A DNA stretch of 40,002 nt from a virus, in IMG/VR virus record IMGVR_UViG_3300017917_003207, positions 1 through 40,002 of that record; one strand, 5' to 3'. Made by a program: the position numbers and the translations under genes. Of the stretch, positions 35,201 through 40,002 are shown in pieces. Numbering within the stretch: the stretch's first letter is position 1; each line of letters opens with the position of its first letter. Under the pieces are notes generated by a model, which did not search any database, was not told where the DNA came from, and saw nothing but the letters and a program-made list of their open reading frames with translations.

Positions 35201-37214
35201 CGTTGTAAGTACTTCATCTATCACTCAAACTGGAATAGCTGAACACATCACTGTTGATGCTTCGAAAGCTACAGGTATAGTGTCATTGATAGGTACAGGT
35301 AATTCTGTATTAAATTCTGTTTCTTGGTATAGAATAGGATTAGGTCTTAATACAGTGGATACGACAGGAGCTCAGGTAGTAAAACATAGGCTACCTTTTT
35401 TAGATTCTGTTACTGTACCACTTGAAGCTCCGGGTTGGGATAAAAATCTTCATAGAGGAGCCAAATATTTTATATCGGTAGATGCAATTAATACAGCAGA
35501 AACTAGTAATATAGAGGCTCTAATAGTGCATGATGGAACAAATGCATATGTTACTTCTTATAATATAGTGAATACAGGACCAACGGACATGGTTACAATT
35601 TCAGGTGATATAGTTGCAGATAAAGTAAGATTATTAATAGCATCTAACGTAGGTGATTGTAGAGTTAGAGCTTATAGAATATTACTTCGAGATGGAGATA
35701 TTAGTGATGGAAGTAATTTTGTTGGCTCAACCACAATTTCGAGTGGTGAAACCACAATAGATAGTTTTCAAACTTCTGATTATGTTGGAGCTCATTACAT
35801 TGTGACAGCGTATAATGCAACCGAAGCATCAGCATCAATATCAGAAGTAACACTGGTAGCAAATTCTTCTGAAGTGTATACTAACACTGCACCGCATCTA
35901 AGTACTAAAGGATCAGATCAAGTATCATTCAGTGGGTCAATCGCTGGAAGTACAATATCTTTCAAAGCAAGTTCAACATCAGGATCAAATACCGTTGTTA
36001 GTGTTTATAGATTTGGATTATTACGTAATCCTGGCGGAGCAGTAATTGATCCTAGCAAAGTAAGAGTATACTTAAATGGTATTAAAAAAGATCAATATAC
36101 TGATTATAGTGTTAACATTGATGCAAAATCGGTTACATTCAATGACGCTCCAGCAAGTTCTGATTTAATTGCAATATCCACACTGGTAGGAACACATTAT
36201 TTTGATAAAAATGATCAAATAGTTTTACAACCAGACAACATGGCAGTGGATGGTATTACTCTTGCTGAAGGAGACACTATCACAGCAACAACATTTAACA
36301 ATGCTGTGGGAATGAATCAACGCAGAGAAGATTTTAAAGGCAACGATTCTAGAGAATATTATCTGTTTCAAACTCCTCTAAACAATGACTATGTGTTTGT
36401 TTGGGTCAATGGAGAAAATCTAGTGCAAGGTTTTGATTGGATAATAACAGGTAATAAGATTACAATTACTAGATCATTAACAATCAACGATAGAGTTGAT
36501 GTGATGTATTTTGTTACTGAAGGTAATAATTTTTCAACTGGTTTTAGAATATTTAAAGACATGCTCAATAGAACATTTTACAAGAGAATTAGCCAAACCA
36601 ATACAACAACATTGGCAGCGGATTTATCAATAGATGATAAAACAATCACTGTAACAGATGGCAGTGTGTTAAGATCTGTAGACGGTAGTACATTATTGCC
36701 TGGAGTAATTTTTATTGACAATGAAAGAATAGAATATCTTTATAAAGATGGCAATACATTATCTAATATTAGAAGAGGCACACTAGGAACTGGAATTAAA
36801 AATTATGTTGCAGGAGTAGAAGTGGTTGATGCATCTGGACAACAAACTATTCCTTATGCTGATACCATATACACTAAAAAACACATTGCTGATGGATCAA
36901 CCACAGCATTTATTTCATCGCAATCTGTAAGTTCTCCTCATGAGGTTGATGTGTTTGTGGGAGGGAGAAGATTACCATATCTCAATGAAGACAGCAGTAC
37001 CAATTACACAGTGAACACATGGGATGGTAGTTCAGCCAATATTATATTAAGCGAGCAACCTGCTGCTGGAGTAGAAGTAAAAATTATACAAAAACGTGGA
37101 CAAATATGGTATAATAGGGGAGAAACAACTGCTGCTGATGGTAAAGGATTAGGTAAATCCAACACAGCACAAGCCAAATTCATAGCTGGAGAACCAACAA
37201 ATGTACCTGAATAA
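23274..37214 (+). CDS. Giant baseplate wedge protein (4646 residues) in the gp7 position
   Basis: One uninterrupted frame of about 14 kb. The N-terminus (LPAFYRTDVNERFLNTTLDQ, IQPGSLVRLDGYVGRK, NYQLEPTV, YSWDPAIDFDKLINYREYYW) is that of the large marine T4-like virion protein that follows gp6; T4 gp7 has 1032 residues. Modules seen: cupredoxin-like domain (about 200-290; His222, Cys275, His278, Met281); carbohydrate-binding-like segments (about 1665-1705 and 3405-3440); a seven-blade FG-GAP propeller (about 2098-2545); GGSGYxxxP beta motifs (about 3220-3400); GDGST-type beta repeats (about 3518-4614) with three Tyr-Arg-ended repeats (about 3944-4252). The N-terminal part presumably holds the wedge; the later modules probably project outward to touch the cell. 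A fusion of gp7, gp8 and fibre functions is plausible but inferred. Confidence 0.85.
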   Translation: MVDKPLDSQSNYDVVTDEKGVTLRRSVAHLPAFYRTDVNERFLNTTLDQLIQPGSLVRLDGYVGRKDCYTRLITDKYIESSIEDRDNYQLEPTVTYTDKDTSSINPEDQVKFTATYDDYINQIKFFGGDVTNHDRLNKEKVYSWDPAIDFDKLINYREYYWMPEGPNPILIPNNGTNTVSEIAVTHTGQSAYNFGIYPGVNNPSITLSKGNTYKFILDTAGHPFYIMTEPFKTGIAEDGSTSVIYSTGVSGNGTEQGTLTFTVPTGAPDVLYYQCGNHADMHGVFTIRTISETTKIDVEHEIIGTKNYTLKTGTKLSNGMKVRFEDNVANSAYARKEFYVEGVGSSITLTDTANLIVTGSYTEESTEPYDDVPYADRPYSVSFYRPVTPDYITIKRDSIDGNAWSRYNRWFHKAVIEATAIENGYTPILLETDRAKRPIIEFDSGLSLFNHGTTAKKSVALIDTVTKDVFSKMVNQTGYIVDGVPLRDGMRLLITADTDPLVNNRIYVVNFVTIAGSEVTTLRLTEDSDALPLDGDAVTIELGTINQAKTFYYSTSQKAWIEGQSKFSVNQPPLFSLFDENHKAFNDNEVYPNSTFTGSKLFEYKTSSMSPVDPILGLQIKYNTIKNVGDIVFTSDFATESFQYNINDKSYSKNFNTGHAHQVLGRDNHVSRCGWIERKEESRQRVIRIFTVTRDELKLFPVDVFENSKSLSDLSVTVDVNHITQNLGTDYTLVDGLTYKYVKFTKDLNVDDLIKLCCYSSAKKIPSKGIYEVPENISVNPFNEQLSNFTYGQILNHLHDINEKNVEMIGDTPGSSNLRDIGDVRLEGGSIIQHGSALPQAMFLLIDQNANAIKSIEYCNNEYQRFKENFLANTQGTTHEGLVSDRVDEIIKNISNNKNTSFPFYYDDMIGYGEKLTVRNYTVQDPEEIEYAIDSQFDVTVPSTRAVYVYLNDEILLLGYDYTFSKESDGVTITTVLNAGDKITIKDYENTAGSFVPPTPTKLGMYPKFKPEKIIDNTYRTPVEVIVGHDGSRTIAFGDHRDDLLLELEKRIYNNCKTTFNTELLSEDDVRPGVFRTTEYNNSEVNNILSLDFYNWAGQNGIEYQNNLNYDENDYFTFNYSKNKNIINGEALPGYWRGIFKYFYDTDKPHTHPWEMLGYSEQPTWWEDTYGPGPYTAGNELLWNDLAAGYDTGLEETVNKYKRPDLLNYVPVDEQGNLKSPIAIGLIDQYQNLGVNEKWKFGDQGPSETAWRRSSQYPFSILKLLALTKPAKFFGYFLDNSRLGKNVAGNYVNIETEVAPTLKSTTYYLETTGGSEIGITAGYQPFIVNYLIKNGLDPAPFFYDKLKNLNVQLAYKLGGFTDKENLKVLTDSVSPGSTSGSQFIPNENYKVLFRISNPVRDYDYSGVLVELNSNVTGDGSTLEGGYKVIGYNTIKPYFRILNPVENKNAHSITVGNSSAIVYNDWSENETVIPYGTVFKTVQQVINFLIGYGKYLESQGFIFDKFSNEIREINNWETSAKEFLYWTRQGWAPGSAITLSPGAAGFVLATDNSVISKFQNSLGQYSVLDSAGRAIETQYISTKRVGNKFSIAIKNTEAGIYNISMNAVQKEQIILFDNITVFSDIIFELVTGFRQQRLKLVGWKTGDWNGDYYSPGFVFDEAKVDRWVANTDYQIGNTVEYANGFYVAKQNHNSGTKFDFEKWTKKKSKPSAQLIPNFDYKISQFNDFYNLETNNFDETQQRLAQHLTGYQSRSYLENLFLNDVSQYKFYQGFIREKGTQNAIDRLVKAKFYGENINLKVYPEWMIKVGEFGNLDGNKSIQITLSDNEFTSNAQSIELLNDDNDTKDYTRSLSVTADNFYSKPLEYTASETFKQYDYTQAGYDREFVQKYKTAGYVRISDTQHTAFNETDLLNLDVNGINNKDLIWIAKKTNNDWDVQRITYTGLNIISLKPINNNTQVILEFNGVHGLVIDQYIAISNSQFSLLNKVYQVKNVINSTSVLVNFANASTISRSFSEIDESTLSTYGNLYRFISVRLSSLDNVNDILPYNEYQIADTVNQLPGDKIFVDNEGSNWKIYEKIDPYETFRIGSPDTEDNQEFGYKTIARSDGKFLIISAPGSRGATAQGSIYFFSRSANIPGLAFSLTNSYTMDDSTTGTGRLGHSLSMSTDENFVVAGAPLANILSADGSTRILKAGLVKLFIWEPITKSYNEFTTIKPSDDSSSANINFGWSHALAEPITDSDKYTRQKYLLVGAPGYANDTGIVYLYTYTPVEDSTFAAWTQDNSVISSQSGINKRFGHRMAINDNGDILAVSSESPDDAGMVEIFVRTSPSNDDSTVLGFTHVQTLKGVSADDSTLNTAFGEGLTMSKDGSTLVISAPGRDNLSQADAGVVYIYEWNADGSTNTYTLQQTIYAPETATNMQFGSTVHLNHDANRLVIGAEKFANNRTVKFDNGLTTFDLQDTQIVDLNIGSGGVFTATKYNNNFVLDGKLITSNVSANDDFGRSVFVINDSVFVGAPGDDTKFSDNSTRENDGMVAVFDLTTSGSYSWKVAQEEESLIDDRLIDSAFIFDRAEQKIKSYIDYYDPIKGRILGIADREINYKTEWDPAVYNLGTEEVNVKPTMSWAEEHIGEVWWDLSKVRWIWYEQGNQEYRTKNWGKLFPGSEIDIYEWVETTLLPSEWNQLADTPMGLSQKVSGKPLYPDNTVFTLRQKYDSRLDGFVNYYYYWVKNNVFLPDTAKSVATRKNTTGYISNIISNPRGSGIRHFAVSDTNKLIAFNIKNDIINDNTVLNVTYKDTVKEGDAHYVWKLIKEGDKNDAPNAQIEKKWWDSLIGSDEAGNEVPDISLPLNQRYGNKVRPRQSWYVDRIAALKEIIDYVNSVLAKNQLADNIRYDNLNSAEPEPNAISGEWDDTVETYDDLTYIDTRDISGTTNILVKNDQTFSNGFWAIYNWNGSEWVRTKLQTYKTSAYYDRVDWYNESFDYDASIEKQLNYQYELDALSLENGQYVKVLTADTGGWKIFESTTEGFKNIATQNGTIQLKTSLYDYSIDNTGFDGEDAFDVNFFDTEPKLELRKILTAIRDDLFIGDLKVEYNNIFFIGLRKVLEQQKYVDWLTKTAFINVSNILRELDQRKSYRVTTEDYVEDYINEVKPYHTKIREYRLGYTGLDTEDGIYTDFDLPAFYDGDIIRNVDVSNDVAVLSTYPYRFWRDNYKKYVDTITVIDGGSGYVTAPTVTLVGGTTKTVGPFTVLGTSTQGASSGQYGYFYPLYTAKVDADLADSQAGGSGNSEIFTFSEFSGIEFYMPITGQNIAQTDRPEGYEVYTLSDVTQATARAVIKEGSVVRIVVLTPGKNYTSTPRVVITGGGVNGNTPADTARAYANLRNDVVRDISTTIKFDRVQSTATVLQWTSNTTYAYNDLVRYDNKLYKVIATYTSTENFDDGITNLLRLRGDEPYITAAERTLGLYAPDTGMPGNELSQVMTGVDYGGVMVTGLAFDSGQGWDRAPWYDLPWDGFGLSRVKVFYGDGSTTDFTFDFAPQPTDVYTVYFTDISDSSAQYPAATANVNRVRQRTQVLRGDGTTKTFTIVGDDGNPAPANTVIELIPFDDDGVLTPTDDKTLDTLISGGLFKSALGVSPSDIIVEGDAFITPETSYAPEENLPGSIFDTVDIRVYTAPTSGVPFIIQKNYIGDGATTTFSIGQLAGTQSSVIVSLDGATQTLNSEYTVDIQNKTITFVSAPAVSSKISIKSFAISGSNYMVLDTFVGDGSTYSFATKSRETYQLDSSMSQLFVTVDGIPTTDYTYTVNNRDITISLHTGDGSTANPPAVGTSIQVASFNQPAGSGRAYAEIRSQEILYDGSTDTYTLSYPPGSIGPYSSLTLLEHQGKILRGPDNTYYLGDGTSNTFSFAGYAGSTEDDSTSTGYVDTKFGEKTGILNAPSTIDSWVYTEYDSAWYMAITRDEVSGELATAKYSLVHNGSTAVVSTSSITQTGIAEHITVDASKATGIVSLIGTGNSVLNSVSWYRIGLGLNTVDTTGAQVVKHRLPFLDSVTVPLEAPGWDKNLHRGAKYFISVDAINTAETSNIEALIVHDGTNAYVTSYNIVNTGPTDMVTISGDIVADKVRLLIASNVGDCRVRAYRILLRDGDISDGSNFVGSTTISSGETTIDSFQTSDYVGAHYIVTAYNATEASASISEVTLVANSSEVYTNTAPHLSTKGSDQVSFSGSIAGSTISFKASSTSGSNTVVSVYRFGLLRNPGGAVIDPSKVRVYLNGIKKDQYTDYSVNIDAKSVTFNDAPASSDLIAISTLVGTHYFDKNDQIVLQPDNMAVDGITLAEGDTITATTFNNAVGMNQRREDFKGNDSREYYLFQTPLNNDYVFVWVNGENLVQGFDWIITGNKITITRSLTINDRVDVMYFVTEGNNFSTGFRIFKDMLNRTFYKRISQTNTTTLAADLSIDDKTITVTDGSVLRSVDGSTLLPGVIFIDNERIEYLYKDGNTLSNIRRGTLGTGIKNYVAGVEVVDASGQQTIPYADTIYTKKHIADGSTTAFISSQSVSSPHEVDVFVGGRRLPYLNEDSSTNYTVNTWDGSSANIILSEQPAAGVEVKIIQKRGQIWYNRGETTAADGKGLGKSNTAQAKFIAGEPTNVPE
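23906..24150 (+). other. Cupredoxin-like domain within the giant protein
   Basis: Translation shows YKFILDTAGHPFYIMTE, then FTVPTGAPDVLYYQCGNHAD followed by MHGVF. His222, Cys275, His278 and Met281 occupy the order and spacing of a type 1 copper site (His, then Cys-x2-His-xn-Met). The beta-rich surroundings fit. Similar CxxH modules occur in other marine phage virion proteins, where copper binding is unproven. Confidence 0.65.
29565..30905 (+). other. Seven-bladed FG-GAP beta-propeller within the giant protein
   Basis: Seven successive units start with F/LG and carry a hydrophobic strand plus a GAP-like turn: FGYKTIARSDGKFLIISAPG, LGHSLSMSTDENFVVAGAPL, FGWSHALAEP...LLVGAPGY, FGHRMAINDNGDILAVSSES, FGEGLTMSKDGSTLVISAPG, FGSTVHLNHDANRLVIGAEK and FGRSVFVINDSVFVGAPGDD. 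Asp/Asn-rich loops suggest calcium sites as in integrin alpha propellers. Seven repeats make a closed propeller. Confidence 0.75.
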
Positions 37215-37890
37215 ATATAACGAAATGACAGAACAAAGTAAACAAGAATCAACCAATGAAAAAACAATGAAAGAATCCAAACCACAAGATAACTCAGGAA
37301 TTAAAGTAGAAGGACATATTAAAATATGGGATCCGACTACAGGGGAAGTGATAGTGGACAAAAGAAATGCTATTCATTATGAAAATATGAGTATAGCACT
37401 GGCCAATAGTTTAGCTCACAAGACCACAGGATTTATTCATGAAATGGCATTCGGTAATGGAGGAACCACAGTGGATCCTACAGGTATCATAACATATCTA
37501 ACTCCGAATACATCTGGCAGCAATGCCACTCTATATAATCAAACTTATTATAAAGTAGTAGACGATAATTCATCATCTAACAAAGATACCACAAGAAATA
37601 AAATGGAAGTAAGACATACTACAGGAAACAAATACACAGATATCGTTGTAACCTGTACATTGGACTACGGTGAACCAGCTGGACAAGCAGCATTTGATAA
37701 TACAACAGATTTTAATGACACATACGTGTTTGATGAGTTAGGATTAAAATCTTGGGAAGGCACAGAGAATGGATCTACAAATAAATTATTAACTCACGTG
37801 ATATTCCATCCTGTACAAAAAAGTTTGAATAGATTAATACAGATAGATTATACGTTAAGAATACAATCATTAACAACATTTACGGAATAA
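37201..37890 (+). CDS. Conserved virion structural protein, possibly gp8-position wedge or fibre-attachment protein
   Basis: 229 residues from the first ATG. An in-frame ATG at 37225 would give 221 residues. The first start overlaps the giant gene by 14 bases and has GGAGA 9-10 bases upstream, so it is preferred, though the second lies just past the giant gene stop. The first 30 residues are polar and Lys/Glu/Gln-rich; then GHIKIWDPTTGEVIVDKRNA, HYENMSIALANSLA and FIHEMAFGNGGTTVDP form a conserved block known from marine T4-like phages. The C-terminus VFDELGLKS...HVIFHPVQKSLNR is beta-rich. No enzyme motif or signal is seen. Position after the gp7-like gene suggests a baseplate or fibre-linking role. 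Confidence 0.75.
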   Translation: MYLNKYNEMTEQSKQESTNEKTMKESKPQDNSGIKVEGHIKIWDPTTGEVIVDKRNAIHYENMSIALANSLAHKTTGFIHEMAFGNGGTTVDPTGIITYLTPNTSGSNATLYNQTYYKVVDDNSSSNKDTTRNKMEVRHTTGNKYTDIVVTCTLDYGEPAGQAAFDNTTDFNDTYVFDELGLKSWEGTENGSTNKLLTHVIFHPVQKSLNRLIQIDYTLRIQSLTTFTE

Positions 37891-37895
37891 TTTAA

Positions 37896-39119
37896 ATGCC
37901 TTATACAGTAAACAAAACAGACTCGACAGAATCACCCAATCAATACACAGTACAAGATTCTGTTTTGAATACTCAAACAGATGTTTCTTTAATAGGAAAA
38001 GGTTACGCTGGTTATGGGGAAGTTATAGCAGAAAACTTTCTACATCTTTTAGAAAATTTTAGCAGTTCAACAGCACCGAGCAAACCTATCAAAGGACAGT
38101 TATGGTATGATTCCAGTACACAAAAATTAAAAATATTTACAGGAACAACCTTTCAACCCGTAGGAGGAGCAAACTATCAAAATACTGCTCCAACAGGATT
38201 GAATGCTGGAGATTTATGGGTTAATTCTACCACTCAACAGTTATATTTTAACAATGGTACTGAAGATGTTTTGGTTGGTCCAGCAGCAACCACAGATAGC
38301 GGATTTTCTTTTGGTACAATTCTTTCATCAACAGATCAATCAAAAAACATAACCTATTTAAAAAACAACAATGTACTCATAGCGATTATTAGTGAAGAAG
38401 AATTTATTCCTAAAATTGCCATTCCAGGATTCCCCACAATTAAAAAAGGAATAACTCTTACTGAAAATATAGTAGGAGTAGCATTCGCTGGTACAGCATC
38501 AAGTGCCAGCAGTTTAGCAGGTGTAGACCCTGATAACTTTTATTTAAAGACAGGTGGAAACATCACAGGAAAAGTCAATATCAAAACCGATGAAGGATTA
38601 CAGATAGGTGCTGATGATGATTTTAAAATTTCAGTTGAGCCAAATGGCAATGTTTCTATAACCAACAGTACCAATAATGCAGATATTAGTTTTACAATCA
38701 AAGATGGTGGTACAATAACCACAGTAATGACCATCGATGGAGCTACCTCTAGAGTAGGTATTGGCACCATTACTCCTTCCTCAACATTGGAAGTTAGTGG
38801 AACAGTAAAAGCCACGGCATTCACAGGACCAATCACAGGAGCAATCACAACTACAGGTATAGAAGTTACAGATGGGGGAGCAGTAAATTTTGATGGAACA
38901 ATAGATGACAGCAATATGACAGTGTTAACAGCAGCAGAACCCACAGGCAATAACACAATTACTTTGCCCAACAGATCAGGCACAGTGGTTACTACTGGTG
39001 ACGTTAATGGTAATGCTTCAATCAGTGGTAATATGTTTAAAAGTAAAACCACATTGAGTATTTTAGATTCAAGTGGTGCAACATTAACTACACTTTATGC
39101 TCCAGGATCTAATACTTAA
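37896..39119 (+). CDS. Tail fibre-like protein
   Basis: 407 residues. The N-terminal 90 residues carry GKGYAGYGEVIAENFLHLLE and KPIKGQLWYDSSTQKLKIF, a module common at the start of marine myovirus fibre proteins and repeated in related form as GLNAGDLWVNSTTQQLYF. The rest is beta-rich with repeat-like segments VGIGTITPSSTLEVSGTVKA and GNNTITLPNRSGTVVTTGDV, as in trimeric fibre shafts. No intramolecular chaperone domain is visible at the C-terminus. It follows the previous gene by five bases. A role in host recognition or as short fibre is likely; the receptor is unknown. Confidence 0.8.
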   Translation: MPYTVNKTDSTESPNQYTVQDSVLNTQTDVSLIGKGYAGYGEVIAENFLHLLENFSSSTAPSKPIKGQLWYDSSTQKLKIFTGTTFQPVGGANYQNTAPTGLNAGDLWVNSTTQQLYFNNGTEDVLVGPAATTDSGFSFGTILSSTDQSKNITYLKNNNVLIAIISEEEFIPKIAIPGFPTIKKGITLTENIVGVAFAGTASSASSLAGVDPDNFYLKTGGNITGKVNIKTDEGLQIGADDDFKISVEPNGNVSITNSTNNADISFTIKDGGTITTVMTIDGATSRVGIGTITPSSTLEVSGTVKATAFTGPITGAITTTGIEVTDGGAVNFDGTIDDSNMTVLTAAEPTGNNTITLPNRSGTVVTTGDVNGNASISGNMFKSKTTLSILDSSGATLTTLYAPGSNT

Positions 39120-39132
39120 TACTACTTTAATG

Positions 39133-39161
39133 TTGACAATGTTTTATTTTTCATTTATTAT
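39133..39161 (+). promoter_or_regulatory. Putative sigma70-type promoter
   Basis: TTGACA (39133-39138), 17-base spacer, TATTAT (39156-39161), followed by TTTAAATAGG. The gap of about 60 bases after the fibre gene is the largest in this part of the block. A host-type promoter here would give the last gene separate expression; the TTTAAATA-like stretch may instead be a variant late promoter. Confidence 0.45.
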
Positions 39162-39181
39162 ATTTTTAAATAGGAACGTTT

Positions 39182-40002
39182 ATGACTGTTAGAACCCCTT
39201 TATATTATGATGATACATCGTCTTCATCTACACCTATTTTAAAAGAGATGTCTGCAGGACAAATCAATGAAATAAAAAATGCTTTTAAACAATTATATTT
39301 TCAATCTCCATCTGTGAGATTAGACGTTCTTGCAGCAGGCGGTGGTAATATGAAATTGCCTGACAGCAGTGCAATGACAAACACTAGATTAATAGCAGGT
39401 GCTTATTCTACTAATCCTACCTCTTTCCCAACCGAAGAAACAACGCAAGAACCACAAATACAAACAGTGGAGTATGATAGATTAGATCAAACGATTGAGT
39501 CAGTAACTCAACCAGCCAACACTAATAATATTGAATATCCAATCTATTATTACACTGATGGATCTTCGCAACCAGTTTTAAAATCAATGAGTTTACAAGA
39601 TATGTACGATACTTTTGCACAAGATGTGGTTACAAATGATCTTTCTGTGGGAGGCGCTGTATACACAGTATCAACCAGCACAACAGAAGCAGGATATACA
39701 GAAGTCAGCGGTGACGGAACTCCAATCTTTTTAGATACCAGAGCCAATCCTGCAGGTTATAATGCAGCTGAAATTCCAGAAACTGAAGATTCCACAACCA
39801 CACAAGAAGTGCAAAATTATTATCTACATAAAAAAAGTTATGTTACACCCGCTTATCAAGCACCAGCTAGATTAACGTCAGCAGGCAATATTATTACTCC
39901 AACTACAGAAACTTGGAACACTGTGTTTCAATCTATCATACGTTATGTAGCAGCCAATGTGGAAGGTTATAGATTACGTTATTCTATCAATGGTAGTGGT
40001 GC
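39182..40002 (+). CDS. Virion structural protein (partial, continues beyond right edge)
   Basis: At least 273 codons, open to the window end. It begins MTVRTPLYYDDTSSSSTPIL followed by KEMSAGQINEIKNAFKQLYF, and repeats this theme at about 120-140 with YPIYYYTDGSSQPVLKSMSL and QDMYDTFAQDV; the paired 'P-L/I-Y-Y-x-D...LK-x-M' units suggest an internal duplication. The rest is Ser/Thr/Asn-rich and beta-like. AGGAA lies 6-7 bases before the ATG. It resembles large marine phage virion proteins located after the fibre genes. T4 would have gp9-gp11 here, but no direct similarity is seen. Confidence 0.8.
   Translation, partial: MTVRTPLYYDDTSSSSTPILKEMSAGQINEIKNAFKQLYFQSPSVRLDVLAAGGGNMKLPDSSAMTNTRLIAGAYSTNPTSFPTEETTQEPQIQTVEYDRLDQTIESVTQPANTNNIEYPIYYYTDGSSQPVLKSMSLQDMYDTFAQDVVTNDLSVGGAVYTVSTSTTEAGYTEVSGDGTPIFLDTRANPAGYNAAEIPETEDSTTTQEVQNYYLHKKSYVTPAYQAPARLTSAGNIITPTTETWNTVFQSIIRYVAANVEGYRLRYSINGSG

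Noticed and set aside
37210-37217. AATAAATA as a late promoter for the gene at 37201
   Set aside because: It lies inside the coding overlap and downstream of the preferred ATG, and too close to the alternative ATG at 37225.
1-40002. CRISPR arrays, insertion sequences, integrase or attachment sites
   Set aside because: No regularly spaced repeats, transposase-like proteins or integrase were seen; the window is continuous phage structural and replication sequence.

Overview
This window is part of the genome of a T4-like (Straboviridae/Kyanoviridae-type) myovirus, probably one infecting a marine bacterium with AT-rich DNA. The gene set is unmistakably T4-like: portal gp20, prohead protease gp21, scaffold gp22, baseplate gp25, gp6, gp53, gp48 and gp5, hub protein gp26, gp46/gp47 and the late sigma factor gp55. 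The style is that of marine relatives (cyanophages, SAR11 pelagiphages): strong AT bias, AGA-rich Arg codons, a very large gp7-position baseplate protein with a conserved 'LPAFYRTD' N-terminus, a GIY-YIG nuclease, and a small histone-like protein. The host cannot be fixed from sequence alone; a Pelagibacter-type host is a reasonable guess.

Layout. 1-7331 (minus strand) is the head operon, read right to left: a tape-measure-like protein, portal, a small conserved protein, a glycosyltransferase-like protein, an acidic prohead core protein, the prohead protease, and the scaffold, which runs off the left edge. 7332-7409 holds two opposed T4-type late promoters. 7410-8491 (plus) is gp26, followed by a start-less -1 frame that looks like a programmed frameshift extension. 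8492-8942 is a GC-richer, hairpin-filled stretch with no credible gene. 8993-9681 carries a GIY-YIG nuclease and a small unknown gene, ended by a bidirectional terminator. 9734-13737 (minus) carries the histone-like gene, gp46, gp47 and gp55. 13807 is a perfect TATAAATA late promoter that begins a long plus-strand baseplate/tail block to the window end: gp48, gp53, a hub-like protein, gp5, gp25, gp6, a 4646-residue giant baseplate protein, and three further virion or fibre proteins, the last cut by the right edge.

How it works together. gp46/gp47 process DNA ends for recombination-dependent replication. In T4 this feeds late transcription, which gp55 directs to TATAAATA promoters; exact copies sit in front of gp26, the head operon and the baseplate block. 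The most interesting points are the gp26 frameshift site (AAATTTTTTC), the face-to-face late promoters, the structured non-coding region after gp26, an 18-bp palindrome containing the gp6 start codon, and the giant protein with a cupredoxin-like module and a seven-bladed FG-GAP propeller.
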